A DNA stretch of 8,076 nt from Hyphomicrobiales bacterium (GTDB lineage Bacteria; Pseudomonadota; Alphaproteobacteria; Rhizobiales; Beijerinckiaceae): contig JAGWKJ010000100.1 in assembly GCA_028865375.1 (NCBI GenBank), positions 1 through 8,076 of the forward strand. The letters run 5' to 3'. Of this stretch, positions 7,035-8,076 are shown in pieces. The notes under the pieces are model-generated. The model had not been told where the DNA came from. It ran no database searches and saw only the letters and a program-made list of their open reading frames with translations. Position 1 is the stretch's first letter; each line of letters starts with the position of its first letter. The position numbers and the translations under genes were made by a program.

Positions 7035-7418
7035 ATGGCGATCGGCAAGGACACCAAGGTTCTCGTGGTCGACGACTTCCGCACCATGATCCGCATCCTG
7101 CGTGGATTGTTGGAGGAGGCCGGCATCACGTCCGTCGACGAAGCCGCCGACGGCGCCGAGGCGCTGGAGAAGCTTCGCCGGGAGCGATACGACCTCGTGA
7201 TCTCCGATTGGAACATGGGCGTCAACGGCGGCCTCGAGCTGCTGCAGGCGATCCAGGCCGACCCGCGGCTCGCCAAGACCCCGTTCCTGATGATGACCGC
7301 GGAATCGCGCACGTCGCTGGTGGTGACCGCGCGCGAGGCCGGCGTCATCAATTACATCGTCAAGCCGTTCTCGTCGCTGGCGCTGCGCCGCAAGATCGAA
7401 CAGGCGCTGGCGGCCTGA
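7035..7418 (+). CDS. Single-domain CheY-like response regulator
   Basis: 127 residues, a receiver domain alone with no output domain. It would pass phosphorylation from a histidine kinase to a protein target. The key residues sit one position beyond the E. coli CheY numbering: acidic pair D13/D14, phospho-acceptor D58 (LVISDWNM), T88 (MMTAES), Y107 and K110 (NYIVKPF). The start region VDDFRTMIRILRGLLEEAG is strongly CheY-like. The usual Pro after DxNM is Gly62, which I believe occurs in a family of alphaproteobacterial stand-alone receivers with a DWNM motif (recollection). ATG 7035 has GGAG (7024-7027) 7 nt before it. No kinase or chemotaxis gene is in the window, so its partner is unknown and a flagellar role is not shown. 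Its stop lies 2 bp from the stop of the opposing HAD gene. No gene symbol is given because a true chemotaxis role is unproven. Confidence 0.93.
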   Translation: MAIGKDTKVLVVDDFRTMIRILRGLLEEAGITSVDEAADGAEALEKLRRERYDLVISDWNMGVNGGLELLQAIQADPRLAKTPFLMMTAESRTSLVVTAREAGVINYIVKPFSSLALRRKIEQALAA

Positions 7419-7420
7419 GG

Positions 7421-8076
7421 TCACCAGACCAGCCGGGCGATCGCCAGCTTGGGCGCGACGCCGGCCGCCGCCAGCCGCGCCGCGGCGCCCGGGCCGATCT
7501 CGCCGTCCACCGTCAGTTCGTCGCGATGGAGGCCCCCCGCCACCAACAGCGCGTCAAACCCCTGCCTGGCCGCGCCCGCCATGTCCGTGTGCAGTCCGTC
7601 ACCGACCGCCAGAATCCGGGAGCGCGCGACCGTGCCTCGCCGAGCCCGCTCGGCTTCGGCGACGGCGAGCTCATAGATCGGCGCGTGCGGCTTGCCCGCG
7701 AGCAGGGTCCGGCCGCCCAGTTTTTCGTATTCGGCCGCCAGCGCGCCCGCGCAGGGAATGAGCCGCTCCCCGCGATGCACCCAGAGGTCCGGGTTGGCGC
7801 AAATCATCTGCAGGTCGCGCGCCCGCATTTGGGCGAGCCTGCCGGCGTAGTCGCCGACCGTCTCGACCTCGTCCTCGTCGAGGCCGGTGCAGACGACGAA
7901 ATCGGCTTGGGCCAACGGGGCCAGCGTCGGCGCGGTGGCGGGATCGGCGCGCCGCGCCGCCTCGAACAGGACGCGGTCGCGCGCGGGGCCTAGGTGGAGC
8001 GCTCGTCCGCCGCCTTGGGCTGCGATCAACGCCAGCGTGGCGTCGCCCGAGGTCGCGATGCAATCGTGGCAATCCG
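7421..8076 (-). CDS. HAD-superfamily class IIA hydrolase (TIGR01459-like), N-terminus beyond the window
   Basis: The frame is open from the right edge to TGA at 7421-7423, about 218 residues, so the N-terminus with the DxD nucleophile motif is outside. The upstream codons read DCHDCIATSGDATLALIAAQGG, where TSGDAT is the motif II Ser/Thr region. The internal TTG at 8029 is therefore not the real start. LLAGKPHAPIYELA carries the motif III Lys, and ILAVGDGLHTDMAGA carries the motif IV acidic residues (GDxxxTD). A cap domain lies between motifs II and III, as in class IIA (NagD/phosphoglycolate-phosphatase-like) enzymes. It is probably a cytosolic phosphatase, with unknown substrate. The TIGR01459 subgroup is often found beside ribF in alphaproteobacteria, as here apart from the interposed receiver gene. 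The subgroup assignment is by pattern and context, not by a profile search. Confidence 0.9.
   Translation of the reverse strand, partial: DCHDCIATSGDATLALIAAQGGGRALHLGPARDRVLFEAARRADPATAPTLAPLAQADFVVCTGLDEDEVETVGDYAGRLAQMRARDLQMICANPDLWVHRGERLIPCAGALAAEYEKLGGRTLLAGKPHAPIYELAVAEAERARRGTVARSRILAVGDGLHTDMAGAARQGFDALLVAGGLHRDELTVDGEIGPGAAARLAAAGVAPKLAIARLVW

Noticed and set aside
7980..8029. TTG at 8029 as the start of the HAD hydrolase
   Set aside because: The same frame continues upstream to the window edge and encodes the family motif TSGDAT, so the true start is outside the window.

Overview
The window reads as a high-GC alphaproteobacterial chromosome segment, and it is housekeeping rather than obviously mobile. 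The protein families, the gene order and the TIGR01459-type HAD hydrolase beside ribF point to a Rhodospirillales/Hyphomicrobiales-like lineage. That placement is an inference from gene content, and no genus is recognised.

Layout, left to right. (1) 1-584, minus: 5' part of an uncharacterised exported protein. (2) 667-4284, minus: isoleucyl-tRNA synthetase (ileS) followed by lipoprotein signal peptidase II (lspA). As the sequence stands, these form ONE open frame of 1205 codons, joined through a run of eight G. One G fewer would restore an ordinary GTGA stop/start overlap. (3) Inside ileS, at about 2699-2836, lies an in-frame pair of palindromic repeats that adds roughly 50 residues to the synthetase. 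(4) 4476-5888, plus: a 12-TM-type MFS transporter of unknown substrate, divergent from ileS. A 16-bp near-palindrome lies in the region between them. (5) 5932-6876, minus: ribF, convergent with the transporter over a strong GC hairpin. (6) 7035-7418, plus: a single-domain CheY-like receiver, divergent from ribF. (7) 7421-8076, minus: 3' part of a HAD-superfamily IIA hydrolase, tail to tail with the receiver across 2 bp.

The minus-strand genes (HAD hydrolase, ribF, ileS, lspA, exported protein) follow an order familiar from alphaproteobacterial genomes. Here two plus-strand genes, the receiver and the MFS transporter, are interleaved, so the block cannot be one transcript. ileS, lspA and the exported protein probably remain co-transcribed. 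RibF makes FMN and FAD, IleS charges tRNA-Ile, and LspA matures lipoproteins; the block shares core metabolism and envelope biogenesis rather than a single pathway.

No tRNA, rRNA, CRISPR array, insertion sequence or phage gene was seen. No gene-free stretch exceeds 300 bases. The two most notable observations are the ileS-lspA junction at the G8 tract and the palindromic-element insertion inside the ileS coding sequence. I did not find evidence of an undescribed multi-gene system.
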